Assembly: GCA_025210475.1 (NCBI GenBank)
Contig: JAOARW010000097.1
Span: 1 to 64,000, forward strand
Direction: 5' to 3'
DNA length: 64,000 bases
Origin: Carboxylicivirga sp.
GTDB taxonomy: Bacteria > Bacteroidota > Bacteroidia > Bacteroidales > Marinilabiliaceae
Part shown: positions 52,075 through 60,920 of the stretch, one piece after another
Layout of the letters: each line of letters begins with the position of its first letter
Numbering within the stretch: the stretch's first letter is position 1
Position numbers and translations under genes: made by a program
Notes under the pieces: model-generated
Seen by the model: the letters and a program-made list of their open reading frames with translations, nothing else
Told to the model about the DNA's origin: nothing
The model's database searches: none

Positions 52075-52293
52075 ATGCGCAATTCCGAACTTAAAAAGAA
52101 ACGTGATAAACGAATGGTGGAGAAATTTCACCAACTATACGACATTGAGCGTAAGCGTATCGATGACGTATTGCTTGATTTATCTGAGAACTATTTCTTT
52201 TTAGATAAGGATTATATCTATAGCCGCATCTTCTATTGTAAAGAGAATAGTGCATACTACAATGAACTGTTAGAGACCTCAAATAATAAATAA
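52075..52293 (+). CDS. Small basic phage protein
   Basis: A 72-residue charged protein (RNSELKKKRDKRMVEKFHQL near 2-21, DDVLLDLSENYFFLDKDYIY). Predicted helical, DNA-binding-like, no family named. It has its own promoter and upstream repeat array. It converges on the late minus-strand operon, its stop lying one base from that operon's last stop. Confidence 0.6.
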   Translation: MRNSELKKKRDKRMVEKFHQLYDIERKRIDDVLLDLSENYFFLDKDYIYSRIFYCKENSAYYNELLETSNNK

Positions 52294-52294
52294 A

Positions 52295-52843
52295 TTATCC
52301 TTCAGGTATTATAAATATTGGTTCCTCATCGGTTACTGGTGGTCGCTCAATTGGTTCATCTGATATAGTGATATCATTAACGGTGTTTTGGTTAAACTCA
52401 GCTTGTGCGCTTGCATCTTCAACATTACAATTAAATGATATTCTGTACAGATTGCCTGAGCCTCCAGAGTCTTCACGTCGCATATCTACACGTCGCATTG
52501 TTTGAAAGAATTGACCGCTAATACCATGAAAGCACGTATGTAGCTTTGTCAATAGCCGTAGGTATTCAGTAGCACTACTTTGGTTGTATGAGCCTTGGTA
52601 TGTGTCGCTGAATGTTTCAAAGAAGAAATATAAATCTATCTGAAGGTCGCACTCCTGGACTAATGTGCCTAAGTCATTGCATGCATTAGTATTGAAGCCA
52701 ATAAAAACCGCAGGTGTTGGGAATGGTAATTCTTCAGTCAAGTATGACACTTGCTCATGCCACAAATCTACCCATTCTATTTCAGGGATATTATTAGTGA
52801 TGCGTTGAGCAATCTCATTATATAGGTCTGTCCATGCTTCCAT
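52295..52843 (-). CDS. Putative tail terminator/completion protein (Mu gp37-like position)
   Basis: A 182-residue protein, last gene of the minus-strand morphogenesis block. The fold pattern (ITNNIPEIEWVDLWHEQVSY, PTPAVFIGF, LQIDLYFFFETF, LYRISFNCNVEDA) resembles small tail-terminator proteins of contractile phages, which have strands around a variable loop. No clear sequence signature, so I rely on place after the gpG-like gene. The tail (about 160-182) is Pro-rich. A boundary motif (52849-52860) lies just before its ATG. Confidence 0.5.
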   Translation of the reverse strand: MEAWTDLYNEIAQRITNNIPEIEWVDLWHEQVSYLTEELPFPTPAVFIGFNTNACNDLGTLVQECDLQIDLYFFFETFSDTYQGSYNQSSATEYLRLLTKLHTCFHGISGQFFQTMRRVDMRREDSGGSGNLYRISFNCNVEDASAQAEFNQNTVNDITISDEPIERPPVTDEEPIFIIPEG

Positions 52844-52848
52844 AATTT

Positions 52849-52860
52849 AACTGTTTAAAT
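52849..52860. repeat. Gene-boundary motif AACTGTTTAAAT (copy 1)
   Basis: Close copy of the motif TACTGTTTAAAT, located between two late genes. A second half unit GTTTAAAC follows at 52864-52871 and contains the stop codon of the upstream gene. Confidence 0.5.
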
Positions 52861-52865
52861 AGTGT

Positions 52866-53480
52866 TTAAACGTTTCTTAATTCTATTTTGATGCTGTTGT
52901 CATTAAATTGAGGTTCTATTTGGTTCTTTACAACATCACCAAACCATTGGTCAAAGTTCTTCATTAGGGTTTTGCTATTGCCCATAAATTGATGTTGTGG
53001 TATTTTGATTTTAGAGCCTACAGGCTTTAAGGCCATTGCTCGACAGAACATAGCTTTCTTTCCTAATGAAACGTTTTTCTTATTCAATGAAACCGCTCCT
53101 CGTTTATTGGTTGTTACTCCACCAACGAACTCGTAATACTTTGCCCAAAAGTATTTTTTCATCTGCTCTGTTACTATAATATAGCCACCGTTATTGTGGA
53201 TGTCCGCGTAATCAGAATCTGCGACAACAACTACTCGTTGCATGGTTGCTGATTGCTTTTTGATAGAACGCATAAGCTTACCGCTTTTATACATCGTTCG
53301 CTTACCGGCCAATGGATTGTTGGTTTGATCCCAGGCTTTGAAAGATGCATCAGTAAAGCCACCATTAACAAACGAGTCTTTAAAGAACTTCACAGATTCA
53401 CTGGCAGCGTAGCGCGAAGCATTCTTTTTAAGCTCTTTAGCCATTTGCATAAATTCAGGTACCTTGTTTTTTTGTGCCAT
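52866..53480 (-). CDS. Phage virion morphogenesis protein (Mu gpG-like)
   Basis: A 204-residue structural protein. KFFKDSFVNGGFTDASFKAW followed by a TMYKSGKLMRSI motif and DSDYADIHNNGGYI is the signature of the Mu gpG / virion morphogenesis family, which helps complete heads and join tails. The length agrees with the family. It follows the portal-MuF gene after 83 bases in the minus-strand block. Confidence 0.85.
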   Translation of the reverse strand: MAQKNKVPEFMQMAKELKKNASRYAASESVKFFKDSFVNGGFTDASFKAWDQTNNPLAGKRTMYKSGKLMRSIKKQSATMQRVVVVADSDYADIHNNGGYIIVTEQMKKYFWAKYYEFVGGVTTNKRGAVSLNKKNVSLGKKAMFCRAMALKPVGSKIKIPQHQFMGNSKTLMKNFDQWFGDVVKNQIEPQFNDNSIKIELRNV

Positions 53481-53563
53481 TGGTTGTATATTTGCAGTAC
53501 AGAGCGAGTGTTACTCAATCTGTGCTCGAAGGTGTATGTTTCCGGCATACGCCTTTTGTTTTA

Positions 53564-56104
53564 TTAATCAAATTTGAAATGTTCCATAAAATTATTGCTA
53601 TTGATCTGCTTGCGTGACACCTTAATAGCTTTCTTTCCTCGGAGAATTATCACTTGCTTAATGCCTTTATTTATCTTGCTTTTGTCTGATAAATCACCTC
53701 GAAGCTTTCGTGCTGCTATTGCTAAATAGTTCTTTTCAGGTGCATGAGTTAAGTCCAATATAGCCCAACTACACTTTTGTTTATTGGCAGCATAGATGTT
53801 ATTCTTTACAAAGTTTTTAGTTGACGTTGACATTTTCGGATCGAAAGTTTTTAAGTCTGCCAACTCTCCAGGCTTTCCAATACCTATCTCCGGGTTTTTA
53901 ATGGCTGTTTTGTTAGAGTTTTCAATGTGTGGCAGAATATAAACATCTTTCTCCAGGCTTTTGGCAATTGTTTTTGCCGCTTCAATTGATAGCTCAGTAT
54001 CTGCAAGGTCTGAGAAGTCATTAACCAATACTTTATTGTCTCCAACCTTCATTGTTTGGTTGTACGGCATAAAACTTTTCATTAGCTCAGTGTTATCCCG
54101 GATAATGCCACGGTTTTTGGGTGTAATGTTTTGGAAATAGCTTTGCTCATCAGTAAACACCTGGCCGCTTTTTTGTGGATTGTTTTTGTACTTGAGTCCG
54201 CTTAGCTTACGTCCGTTTGTTGGCTGTTCAACAGTTTGCTCAAGCCAACATCGACAACCATGATCCCACGGTGGAACTGATGTCCATTCTTTAACTGGCT
54301 TGACAATTCCTTCGTTAGCAGCATGGCTTGTGCGAACATCATCATCAGCCATTGTACGACATTTCAGGTTCGGATAAATATCAATATCATCCAAATAGGT
54401 TATATAGTCCTGGGCAGAACTAACAGAACTACTACAAAACCTCAATTCAGTAGTTAAATAAGTTGCATTGTGTTTTTGAACAATCCCTTTAGCTTGAGTA
54501 ATAAACTCCTCTTTTGTGATGCCGCCAACATTCAATGTATCCAGTTGCTTCATTAGGTCATGGGACTTAGCTCCGGCAAACTTCAGAAAGTTTTCACGGA
54601 AGCTCCTGGTTAAACTCTCATCATAGTAACCTTTGCCCCATGCCTTTTCAGCTTCTTTATTAAAAGCTGCATAGTTCTTTAGTACTAAATCATTATCTAA
54701 ATCGGTTGACTTAACCTCACCGTTGTAGATTTGATTAGCCAAACGCTCAATAGCAGCGTCCCATGTGGCAGCGAATAATTCAAATGCATTTGGTACTACT
54801 GCATAAGGTGCATTACCTAGACGTTTGAGGTCTGCCTCAAGCTTTTTTTTTTGAGCGTTGGTTTCTTCTGTTTGGGTTGGTGTTGTTAAGCTTCGCATCC
54901 CAATAATAGGTAAACCAGTGCGCTTTTTTACTTCCTCTGTATCGAACTCAAATGATGTAGATAACTTCTGAACCGCATCAATGTAGCCATTAATATCTAG
55001 CGTCTCCTGGTTATCCCAAATAAGAGTGTGAGTAGCAAAATCAGCATATACACTACTTAATTTTGCAAGTCGTTGACGGTATTGAGTGTTGAAATAATGC
55101 TTGTATAAAAGCTTGTCAGCTTCGTATCTATCCTGAGCCACGCGCTCCTGTACTTCAGCTGAACCTACAAAGCTTTTTTCGTCAGTTGTAGCTGTGCCTC
55201 CCAATACGCGCTTACTCATCTCTGTATTGCAAATCTCAGTTATTAAAGAGCTAAAAGAGAGGTGTGCATTATTTGTTGTGATACTTGGCGTCTCAATTTT
55301 CTCATTACCCTGTAATACGGCAAAATGGTTTGATTTAAAATCGGATAACATATTAAATAACTCATCCCTGCGGGTATCATCCATACGTTCGGTAATAGCA
55401 AAGATTGGAGGTATTCCCAATTTCTCAATGTAGCCAATCCATGAACCTAAGCCTAATTTCTTAGCCAATACAACCATAGCTAATTCATTCAACATGCCAA
55501 GCTCCCAGTCATTACCAATTTGAATGTAAAAATCTTTATACCTACCATCGCGATAGCTTGTGCCTTTATCGTCGTACTCATCCTCAACAATAATTCCTTT
55601 TTGAGCAATAAAGTTTGACTGCGGTATTTGGTCAACCTGGGCAAGTTCCCCCGTGTCTACATCGGTATAAAACATTTCAATTAAGGTTGTGCCCTGGAAG
55701 TTTCGGCCTAATGTGAGGCGTATTAAATCGTCGTGCCATGGACGCTCCAGTAGCTCCTTTAAAGCTTCGCTTTCTTCACCCTTTTCATTGACTATTTTGT
55801 ATGATGAACGCTGTACTCGCAAAAAGCGCGTATCAATCACTGATGCCAAATGAGGATCAAGCAATAAGCTTTTATAGAAACGTCCTAATTCGCCACGACG
55901 TGGATTTTCCGGGTCTGTTGCAGCCATAACTGCATTAGTCCAGTCTTTTATTTCTTTACGCTTAAAAGCTGTTGGCTCACGTTTCCACGGTGCACCTTTT
56001 TCGCCACGTTTGTAATACTCAGCATATAAAGAGCTGTTTTTAATACGGTTTAATATGGCCTTTTCTGCCGCACTTCCTAATCGTTGAACTATATTCATAC
56101 TCAT
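53564..56104 (-). CDS. Portal (DUF935, gp29-like) - MuF (gp30-like) - nuclease-toxin-like fusion
   Basis: An 846-residue fusion. Residues about 45-430 are the Mu gp29/DUF935 portal domain (PRRGELGRFYKSLLLDPHLA, FVGSAEVQERVAQDRYEAD). Residues about 500-625 are MuF (RTMADDDVRTSHAANEG at 583-599, PPWDHGCRCWLEQ at 611-623). The remaining 220 residues are not needed for either. From about 690 they resemble C-terminal nuclease modules of polymorphic toxins and phage MuF proteins (BECR/CdiA-CT-like): GKPGELADLKT (743-753), NNIYAANKQ (768-776), WAILDLTHAP (780-789). The portal ring would carry this domain into the virion. Start at 56104; an alternative ATG lies at 56098. Confidence 0.85.
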   Translation of the reverse strand: MSMNIVQRLGSAAEKAILNRIKNSSLYAEYYKRGEKGAPWKREPTAFKRKEIKDWTNAVMAATDPENPRRGELGRFYKSLLLDPHLASVIDTRFLRVQRSSYKIVNEKGEESEALKELLERPWHDDLIRLTLGRNFQGTTLIEMFYTDVDTGELAQVDQIPQSNFIAQKGIIVEDEYDDKGTSYRDGRYKDFYIQIGNDWELGMLNELAMVVLAKKLGLGSWIGYIEKLGIPPIFAITERMDDTRRDELFNMLSDFKSNHFAVLQGNEKIETPSITTNNAHLSFSSLITEICNTEMSKRVLGGTATTDEKSFVGSAEVQERVAQDRYEADKLLYKHYFNTQYRQRLAKLSSVYADFATHTLIWDNQETLDINGYIDAVQKLSTSFEFDTEEVKKRTGLPIIGMRSLTTPTQTEETNAQKKKLEADLKRLGNAPYAVVPNAFELFAATWDAAIERLANQIYNGEVKSTDLDNDLVLKNYAAFNKEAEKAWGKGYYDESLTRSFRENFLKFAGAKSHDLMKQLDTLNVGGITKEEFITQAKGIVQKHNATYLTTELRFCSSSVSSAQDYITYLDDIDIYPNLKCRTMADDDVRTSHAANEGIVKPVKEWTSVPPWDHGCRCWLEQTVEQPTNGRKLSGLKYKNNPQKSGQVFTDEQSYFQNITPKNRGIIRDNTELMKSFMPYNQTMKVGDNKVLVNDFSDLADTELSIEAAKTIAKSLEKDVYILPHIENSNKTAIKNPEIGIGKPGELADLKTFDPKMSTSTKNFVKNNIYAANKQKCSWAILDLTHAPEKNYLAIAARKLRGDLSDKSKINKGIKQVIILRGKKAIKVSRKQINSNNFMEHFKFD

Positions 56105-56109
56105 TTAAA

Positions 56110-56121
56110 TACTGTTTAAAT
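56110..56121. repeat. Gene-boundary motif TACTGTTTAAAT (copy 2)
   Basis: Identical to the copy at 62961-62972. It overlaps the stop codon of the gp36-like gene and ends the gap before the portal gene ATG. Confidence 0.5.
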
Positions 56122-56556
56122 AAAATTTTCGTCTTTAGTTGAGTTGCCATAAAACGGTTGGCCTGTCGAGCCATCATCCTTGGTTATCTTTGGGCAATTA
56201 ACCAGGTTAATCACTCCACTTTGAATGCGCTCTAAATCTTTAATTGCATCATCGTACAACTTTTGGTAATCCTCCGGCACTTTGCGAGCGGCATTTCTTC
56301 GAACACTGCGGTAGACTACAATGCATGAAAGAACTTGCACGAGTACACCGTTTCGAATAGGAGAAAGTTCATCAAAAATAACATCTGTGTCATATATGCC
56401 ACTGATGTATGATATCATTAAATCAATAGCCTTTGTTTCAATGTTATTAATGATGGTATTGTCATCAATATTGGCAGCTGCTTCTAAAGCAACACTATCG
56501 TTTAATAAGCGTTCCTGTATAATGGAAGTTAGGTCATCCTTGTTAACGTATATCAT
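56116..56556 (-). CDS. gp36-like head-tail connector (DUF1320)
   Basis: A 146-residue protein of the Mu gp36 / DUF1320 family. It starts with MIYVNKDDLTSIIQERLLN and contains KAIDLMISYISGIYDTD and a helix pair ending RKVPEDYQKLYDDAIKDLER. This family joins head and tail in Mu-like phages. It overlaps the terminase stop by 4 bases, so translation is coupled. Confidence 0.85.
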   Translation of the reverse strand: MIYVNKDDLTSIIQERLLNDSVALEAAANIDDNTIINNIETKAIDLMISYISGIYDTDVIFDELSPIRNGVLVQVLSCIVVYRSVRRNAARKVPEDYQKLYDDAIKDLERIQSGVINLVNCPKITKDDGSTGQPFYGNSTKDENFI

Positions 56557-58091
56557 GGCATTTCAAATTTTACTTTCATTTTACCTACTTTAAATGACTT
56601 CTCACCTTTTCTCTTACTTCCTCCAGGAGTGCAATACAATTCAAGTTTTTCAATTGCTTGCTGGTCTGCGTCAGGACTATCATCATGCTCGGTCATACCT
56701 TCCTCAACTGCACATAGCTGCATTATTCCAACTTGTGTGTCGGAGTGACTTTTAAGGGTTTTATTATAATATGTTCGGCTATTTTGATAGTATGGCTGCA
56801 TAGTAATCATCCGCATCAACTTATTACCTTTTACTAAAACTTTCATAAGGTTTAAATCTACACCATACTCCTCTTCAACTTCATCAATGGCACGTTGAAC
56901 CTCACCATTCCAGAATTGACTTTCATATTGAAAAATAACATTAACTTCTTTAGGTAGTTGCCTTTTGAAATCACACATCCATGCTACTGCTTTTTTCATT
57001 TTAGATTGCTTCACATACCCGTCAATCAACCAAAAATTACGTCCGTGTAACCCCCATGCTTTAGCAGCATTGTAATCACTCTTTTCGTTTCCTGCATAGG
57101 CAATATCCCAATGAACTACAATCATCTTAAATTCTTCCAATGGAGGAAGAGGAGCCCATTGTATTTGGTCTTCGCTAAAAATGCTTCCTTCTAACTTAGT
57201 CTCGTGCAAGTATTCAGCATACGCGGCAACTATGCCCATGTTCTTTTCTTGCTGCTTGTAATATTCAGCTGTGTAATAGTTCCATGCGGGTTTATAAGTT
57301 ACCTTATTGTATGCTTTGACTTGACGAACACTCCACTCAGGGTGACGCTCTTGCAGTATGGTCTGTGTCATAACGCGTGCGAACTTATTACAAGCATATA
57401 GCATACGTCTTATTGAACCTGTCATTGTTGCTAAAATATCACGTTCAATCTGATCCGCTTGTTTACGCATTCGCTTTGGACTTCCAATTGTGTCTGGTGT
57501 TTCTGGGTCATCAATCACCCAAAGTGATGGCCTTCGCTGTTTTACCCTAACCCCACGTACCTTCTTTTTAAAACCAAAGGCCATTCCAATGAAGCGTTGA
57601 TCAATGGTTTTAAAATTGCCTATCTCCCAATCTCCATCGCATTTCTGTTGTCCAAAATCATTAACTAAAAGCGGATTCCCTTCTAATTCAGCCTGTATAT
57701 CTGCCAGTAGTTCTTGAGCGCGTTCTTTACTATCTGACATAAGGCACATAAACACATCTTCACCTCTTATCCAAAGCCATAGAGGAACAATGATGTTACA
57801 ATAAACAGACTTCGCTAAACCACGTCCCCACTCCTCAAACTCAATAAATAAAGGATCGGCAGCTACATCATTTGCAAATTCAATATGGAAATCAGCACAG
57901 TCTGCCTGAGCATAGTGAGGTAGGTATGTCTTTACCATATACTCAACATCTATTTTCGCCCTGGCTATTCTTGACTTTTGCTCACTTTTAGTTTCAAAAG
58001 GATTGACATCATTAGCCTTGCGAGCAATATCAAGCTTTTTTAAATACTCTTCCGCCTTTTTCTTATCCGCTTTTTGTCTTGATGTTGCCAT
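56553..58091 (-). CDS. terL: Phage terminase large subunit (Mu gp28-like)
   Basis: A 512-residue DNA packaging motor. The P-loop region reads WGRGLAKSV (88-96), a Walker-A variant. Walker B is LWVIDDPETPD (190-200). The nuclease domain begins near VVHWDIAYAGN (D329) and has acid residues near the end (HDDSPDADQQAIEKLE, a typical RuvC-type Asp motif). It cuts and pumps DNA into the procapsid through the portal. It follows terS by 2 bases. Confidence 0.9.
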   Translation of the reverse strand: MATSRQKADKKKAEEYLKKLDIARKANDVNPFETKSEQKSRIARAKIDVEYMVKTYLPHYAQADCADFHIEFANDVAADPLFIEFEEWGRGLAKSVYCNIIVPLWLWIRGEDVFMCLMSDSKERAQELLADIQAELEGNPLLVNDFGQQKCDGDWEIGNFKTIDQRFIGMAFGFKKKVRGVRVKQRRPSLWVIDDPETPDTIGSPKRMRKQADQIERDILATMTGSIRRMLYACNKFARVMTQTILQERHPEWSVRQVKAYNKVTYKPAWNYYTAEYYKQQEKNMGIVAAYAEYLHETKLEGSIFSEDQIQWAPLPPLEEFKMIVVHWDIAYAGNEKSDYNAAKAWGLHGRNFWLIDGYVKQSKMKKAVAWMCDFKRQLPKEVNVIFQYESQFWNGEVQRAIDEVEEEYGVDLNLMKVLVKGNKLMRMITMQPYYQNSRTYYNKTLKSHSDTQVGIMQLCAVEEGMTEHDDSPDADQQAIEKLELYCTPGGSKRKGEKSFKVGKMKVKFEMP

Positions 58092-58093
58092 AG

Positions 58094-58624
58094 TTAACCT
58101 ATTTCAATAGTTTTCTTTCGAATAAGTGTTGATTGAAAGTGAACAGTCTTTTCCCATAAATCTTCGTCATATACCCTAAGTGAATTAAAGATTTCATCCA
58201 TAACATCTATGAAAACACCCAATGTGTAATTGGTCTTGTCGAGTGAAAGCAATGTCTTGTTTTGTTTGGCCATCTCATCTGATAGGGCACGAGCTTCTTT
58301 TCGTAAGCGAACTTCTTCTTTTGTGTCACCTATCTTTTGGGCATCCAGTATTTGTTCTTCTAGCTCAAGTCTTTGTTGGCTCATAACTCGGAGAAGCTTT
58401 TTAAGATTATCAGCATCGGTACTAATGCACTGCTGACGGTCTTTGCGTTGGTCTTTCCAATTCTCCTCCTTTGCCCATTTGCTTAATGTGGCCTCTGTAA
58501 TATCTAAAAGAGCAGCTGTTTCTTTTTGGCTCATGCCTTGTACAACAACATACTCGTAGGCTGTACGCTTTAATTTTTCGTAAACCGCTTTTGATAATTG
58601 CTTTCTTCGTTTTTTGCTCGACAT
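58094..58624 (-). CDS. terS: Phage terminase small subunit with HTH
   Basis: A 176-residue protein. An N-terminal helix-turn-helix (MSQKETAALLDITEATLSKW, about 31-50) is followed by charged oligomerisation helices (EEQILDAQKIGDTKEEVRLR). This matches the DNA-recognising small terminase that feeds the large subunit, 2 bases downstream. It opens the minus-strand late block and faces the divergent protease/capsid block. Confidence 0.85.
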   Translation of the reverse strand: MSSKKRRKQLSKAVYEKLKRTAYEYVVVQGMSQKETAALLDITEATLSKWAKEENWKDQRKDRQQCISTDADNLKKLLRVMSQQRLELEEQILDAQKIGDTKEEVRLRKEARALSDEMAKQNKTLLSLDKTNYTLGVFIDVMDEIFNSLRVYDEDLWEKTVHFQSTLIRKKTIEIG

Positions 58625-58656
58625 ATGCGCTTCATTTTGTTACAAAGGTTGTTTGA

Positions 58657-58672
58657 TTTACGCGCACGTAAA
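58657..58672. promoter_or_regulatory. Palindrome in the divergent late promoter region
   Basis: TTTACG-CGCA-CGTAAA is nearly a perfect palindrome of 16 bases. It lies 33-48 bases before terS and about 155 bases before the protease gene, a natural place for a shared regulator of both late blocks. Confidence 0.45.
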
Positions 58673-58826
58673 AAGTGGGCTTTTTTATACTCTAAGAAAC
58701 ACCTCATTAAAACGCTATAATTCTGTATAACACGAAATTTTTATAGTACAAAAACTCACCATTTTATAGCCTCATAAAATCACTGAATCTTTGCTCATCA
58801 GATTTACAAAATGTGAACTAAAAAAC

Positions 58827-59933
58827 ATGAGTAAAAATTTACTAGTAAAGGTCTATGCTGAAGAAACAACCGGAAGGGTTGATATTATCGGCAATATCTC
58901 AGAGTGGAGCAATAACAACGCTGTTGAGATGCGAAGTAAATGCGAGGAGCTGAAAGCTGCTGGCATTACTAAGTGTCATGTGTATTTAATGACCGGCGGT
59001 GGTGATTGTTTCCAGGCTAATGAGATTGTGAATATCCTAATTGATGTATTTGATAGCTATACCGGACAAGGTGGAGCTCTTGTTGCAAGTGCCGGAACTT
59101 ACATTGCAGTAAAAGCAAGCAGCTTTACAATGGCGAAGAATGGTCAGTTTATGATTCATAAGCCGATGGGGGGTGCTCATGGAAACGAGACTGAGGTAGA
59201 AAACTACCTTGAGTTACTTAAGAACATGACAGTTACCTATTACGATGCTTACAAAGAAAAATTAAAGAAGCCGGAAGCTGATTTTAAAGCAAAATGGGAT
59301 GGTGGTGATTTTTGGATGACCGCTGAGAAGGCTAAAGAATGGGGCTTTGTAACAGAAGTTAAAGGTGACACGAAGATAGACCAAACAACCGCAAGTATGA
59401 TCAAAGAAAGTGGTTCGCCAATCGAGGCTAAAGTAAATATTACTCCTAAAAATTCTAATGACATGGATGTAAAAGCTATGGCTGCTCTTCTTGGTATGGA
59501 TGCCAATTCAACCGAGGAGCAAGTAAATGCGCGTATTCAAGCCAATGCGCAAAAAGCTGCCGGTTACGATGCCCTTAAGGCTCAACAAGAGCAAAAGGAT
59601 AAAAATGACCTGGAGGCTAAAATCAAGGCTATCCTTGATGAAAAGGAAAATAAGAAGTGTATCAAGGCAGACACCCGAGCGAATTGGGATGCTTTGCTAA
59701 GAAAAGACTTCGAAGGAACCAAAGCTGTATTAGACAGCTTAACTGCTGTTGAAAAACCTTTGTCTGCCGAAATTAAACCTTCAGCTGATGGTAAAGGTGC
59801 AACTTATCAGGGCAAAACATTTGAACAGCTACAGGACGAAAACCCTGATGTGTTGGCCGAATTAGAGGATAAGAATCAGGAAGCTTACAATGCGTTGTTT
59901 GCTGACTGGAAGAAACGCAATAACGTAAAGTAA
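58827..59933 (+). CDS. ClpP-like prohead protease with scaffold domain
   Basis: From the ATG at 58827 the protein has 368 residues (the longer frame from 58791 adds 12 unlikely residues). The N-terminal part is a ClpP/SppA-like serine protease: GGGDCFQANEI, LVASAGTYIA (Ser near 88) and FMIHKPMGG (His near 111). After a linker, a coiled, charged C-terminal region (about 210-368, KAQQEQKDKNDLEAKIKAIL) is a scaffold. The enzyme matures the capsid, which is encoded next, 12 bases away. Confidence 0.88.
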   Translation: MSKNLLVKVYAEETTGRVDIIGNISEWSNNNAVEMRSKCEELKAAGITKCHVYLMTGGGDCFQANEIVNILIDVFDSYTGQGGALVASAGTYIAVKASSFTMAKNGQFMIHKPMGGAHGNETEVENYLELLKNMTVTYYDAYKEKLKKPEADFKAKWDGGDFWMTAEKAKEWGFVTEVKGDTKIDQTTASMIKESGSPIEAKVNITPKNSNDMDVKAMAALLGMDANSTEEQVNARIQANAQKAAGYDALKAQQEQKDKNDLEAKIKAILDEKENKKCIKADTRANWDALLRKDFEGTKAVLDSLTAVEKPLSAEIKPSADGKGATYQGKTFEQLQDENPDVLAELEDKNQEAYNALFADWKKRNNVK

Positions 59934-59938
59934 GGAGG
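59932..59938 (+). promoter_or_regulatory. Strong Shine-Dalgarno site of the capsid gene
   Basis: AAGGAGG lies 7 bases before the capsid ATG. Good Shine-Dalgarno sites are rare in Bacteroidota and not seen elsewhere in this window, so this one may boost capsid output. Confidence 0.7.
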
Positions 59939-59945
59939 ATTAATA

Positions 59946-60872
59946 ATGGCAGTATTAACTGATGGGAACTGGTTAAACCAGTTCGTAGCTCCTCAATTAT
60001 TGGTGGAGTTCAAAAATTACAACGATGATTTTGTTGGCGTATTAAAGTCCGCTCCAAAATCAGCCGTTACAGCTGATGGTATCCGCTTTAATAAGCTGAT
60101 CAATAATGTTGGTTTTCATGTTGACAACAGTGCCGATTTTGTTGCTAAGAAAATGGCTGGCAAAAAGACATTCGTTGAGTGGGAAAAGTACGACACCGAA
60201 CCAACTGAAGTAGACGATGCAGAAATTCGTTACTTAAACTATGATAAACGTGCAGCAGTTCGTGTGAAGCATGCAGAAGCTTTTAAAATGGGTATCCGTG
60301 ACCACATCATGTGGAAGTTGGCTCCATCTGATAGCTCTAGTGCTGATATGCCGGTAATGCGTACAACTGGTGCCGATGATGGAACCGGCCGTAAGCGTTT
60401 AACTTTTGCTGATTTAGTGAAGTTCCTGGAACTTGTTAAGAACCTGAACTTACCAAATATGCAAGAGTTATATATGGTGCTTTGCTACGAGCATGAAACA
60501 GACTTGATTTTAGACCGTGACAGCGCAGCATTATTTGCAGACCGCAAAATCTTCTTTGATGATGTAACAGGAAAGGTTAAGTCTGTAATGGGCTTCAAAT
60601 TCTTTAGCAACAATGCCGTTTTGGCTTACGACAATACAGGTAACAAACTGGCTAAAGGTGCTGCATTAACAGCTACTGACCGCCGTGCTTCTTTGTTCTT
60701 CTATGCGCCTAACACCATTAAGCACATTGAGAAGGTTAAAATCCTTTACAAGCCGGAGACTCAGGATACAGAGTCAGCTGATCCAAAATCAACATTCCGT
60801 ACTCAAACTTACGGTATGATTGACCGCATTGAAGATTACGCAGTAGGCGCAATCGTCAGCGGCATAGTATAA
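59946..60872 (+). CDS. Major capsid protein
   Basis: A 308-residue protein, the right size for a capsid of a Mu-like phage (gpT-like). Features: DGNWLNQFVAPQLLVEF at the start, a central FVEWEKYDTEPTEVDDAEI segment (E-loop-like acidic), FADLVKFLELVKNLNLP, and an IKHIEKVKILYKP region. It follows the protease/scaffold with a strong Shine-Dalgarno site and is followed by a GC hairpin. I am confident by position; sequence identity is weaker. Confidence 0.85.
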   Translation: MAVLTDGNWLNQFVAPQLLVEFKNYNDDFVGVLKSAPKSAVTADGIRFNKLINNVGFHVDNSADFVAKKMAGKKTFVEWEKYDTEPTEVDDAEIRYLNYDKRAAVRVKHAEAFKMGIRDHIMWKLAPSDSSSADMPVMRTTGADDGTGRKRLTFADLVKFLELVKNLNLPNMQELYMVLCYEHETDLILDRDSAALFADRKIFFDDVTGKVKSVMGFKFFSNNAVLAYDNTGNKLAKGAALTATDRRASLFFYAPNTIKHIEKVKILYKPETQDTESADPKSTFRTQTYGMIDRIEDYAVGAIVSGIV

Positions 60873-60878
60873 AGCTAG

Positions 60879-60893
60879 CCCCGCTTTGCGGGG
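60879..60893 (+). terminator. Intercistronic hairpin after the capsid gene
   Basis: CCCCGC-TTT-GCGGGG is a perfect stem followed by TATTCTTT. It would end part of the capsid transcripts or stabilise the capsid mRNA, so that downstream tail genes are made less. Confidence 0.65.
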
Positions 60894-60920
60894 TATTCTT
60901 TCACTTTTAAACAAAGTATT

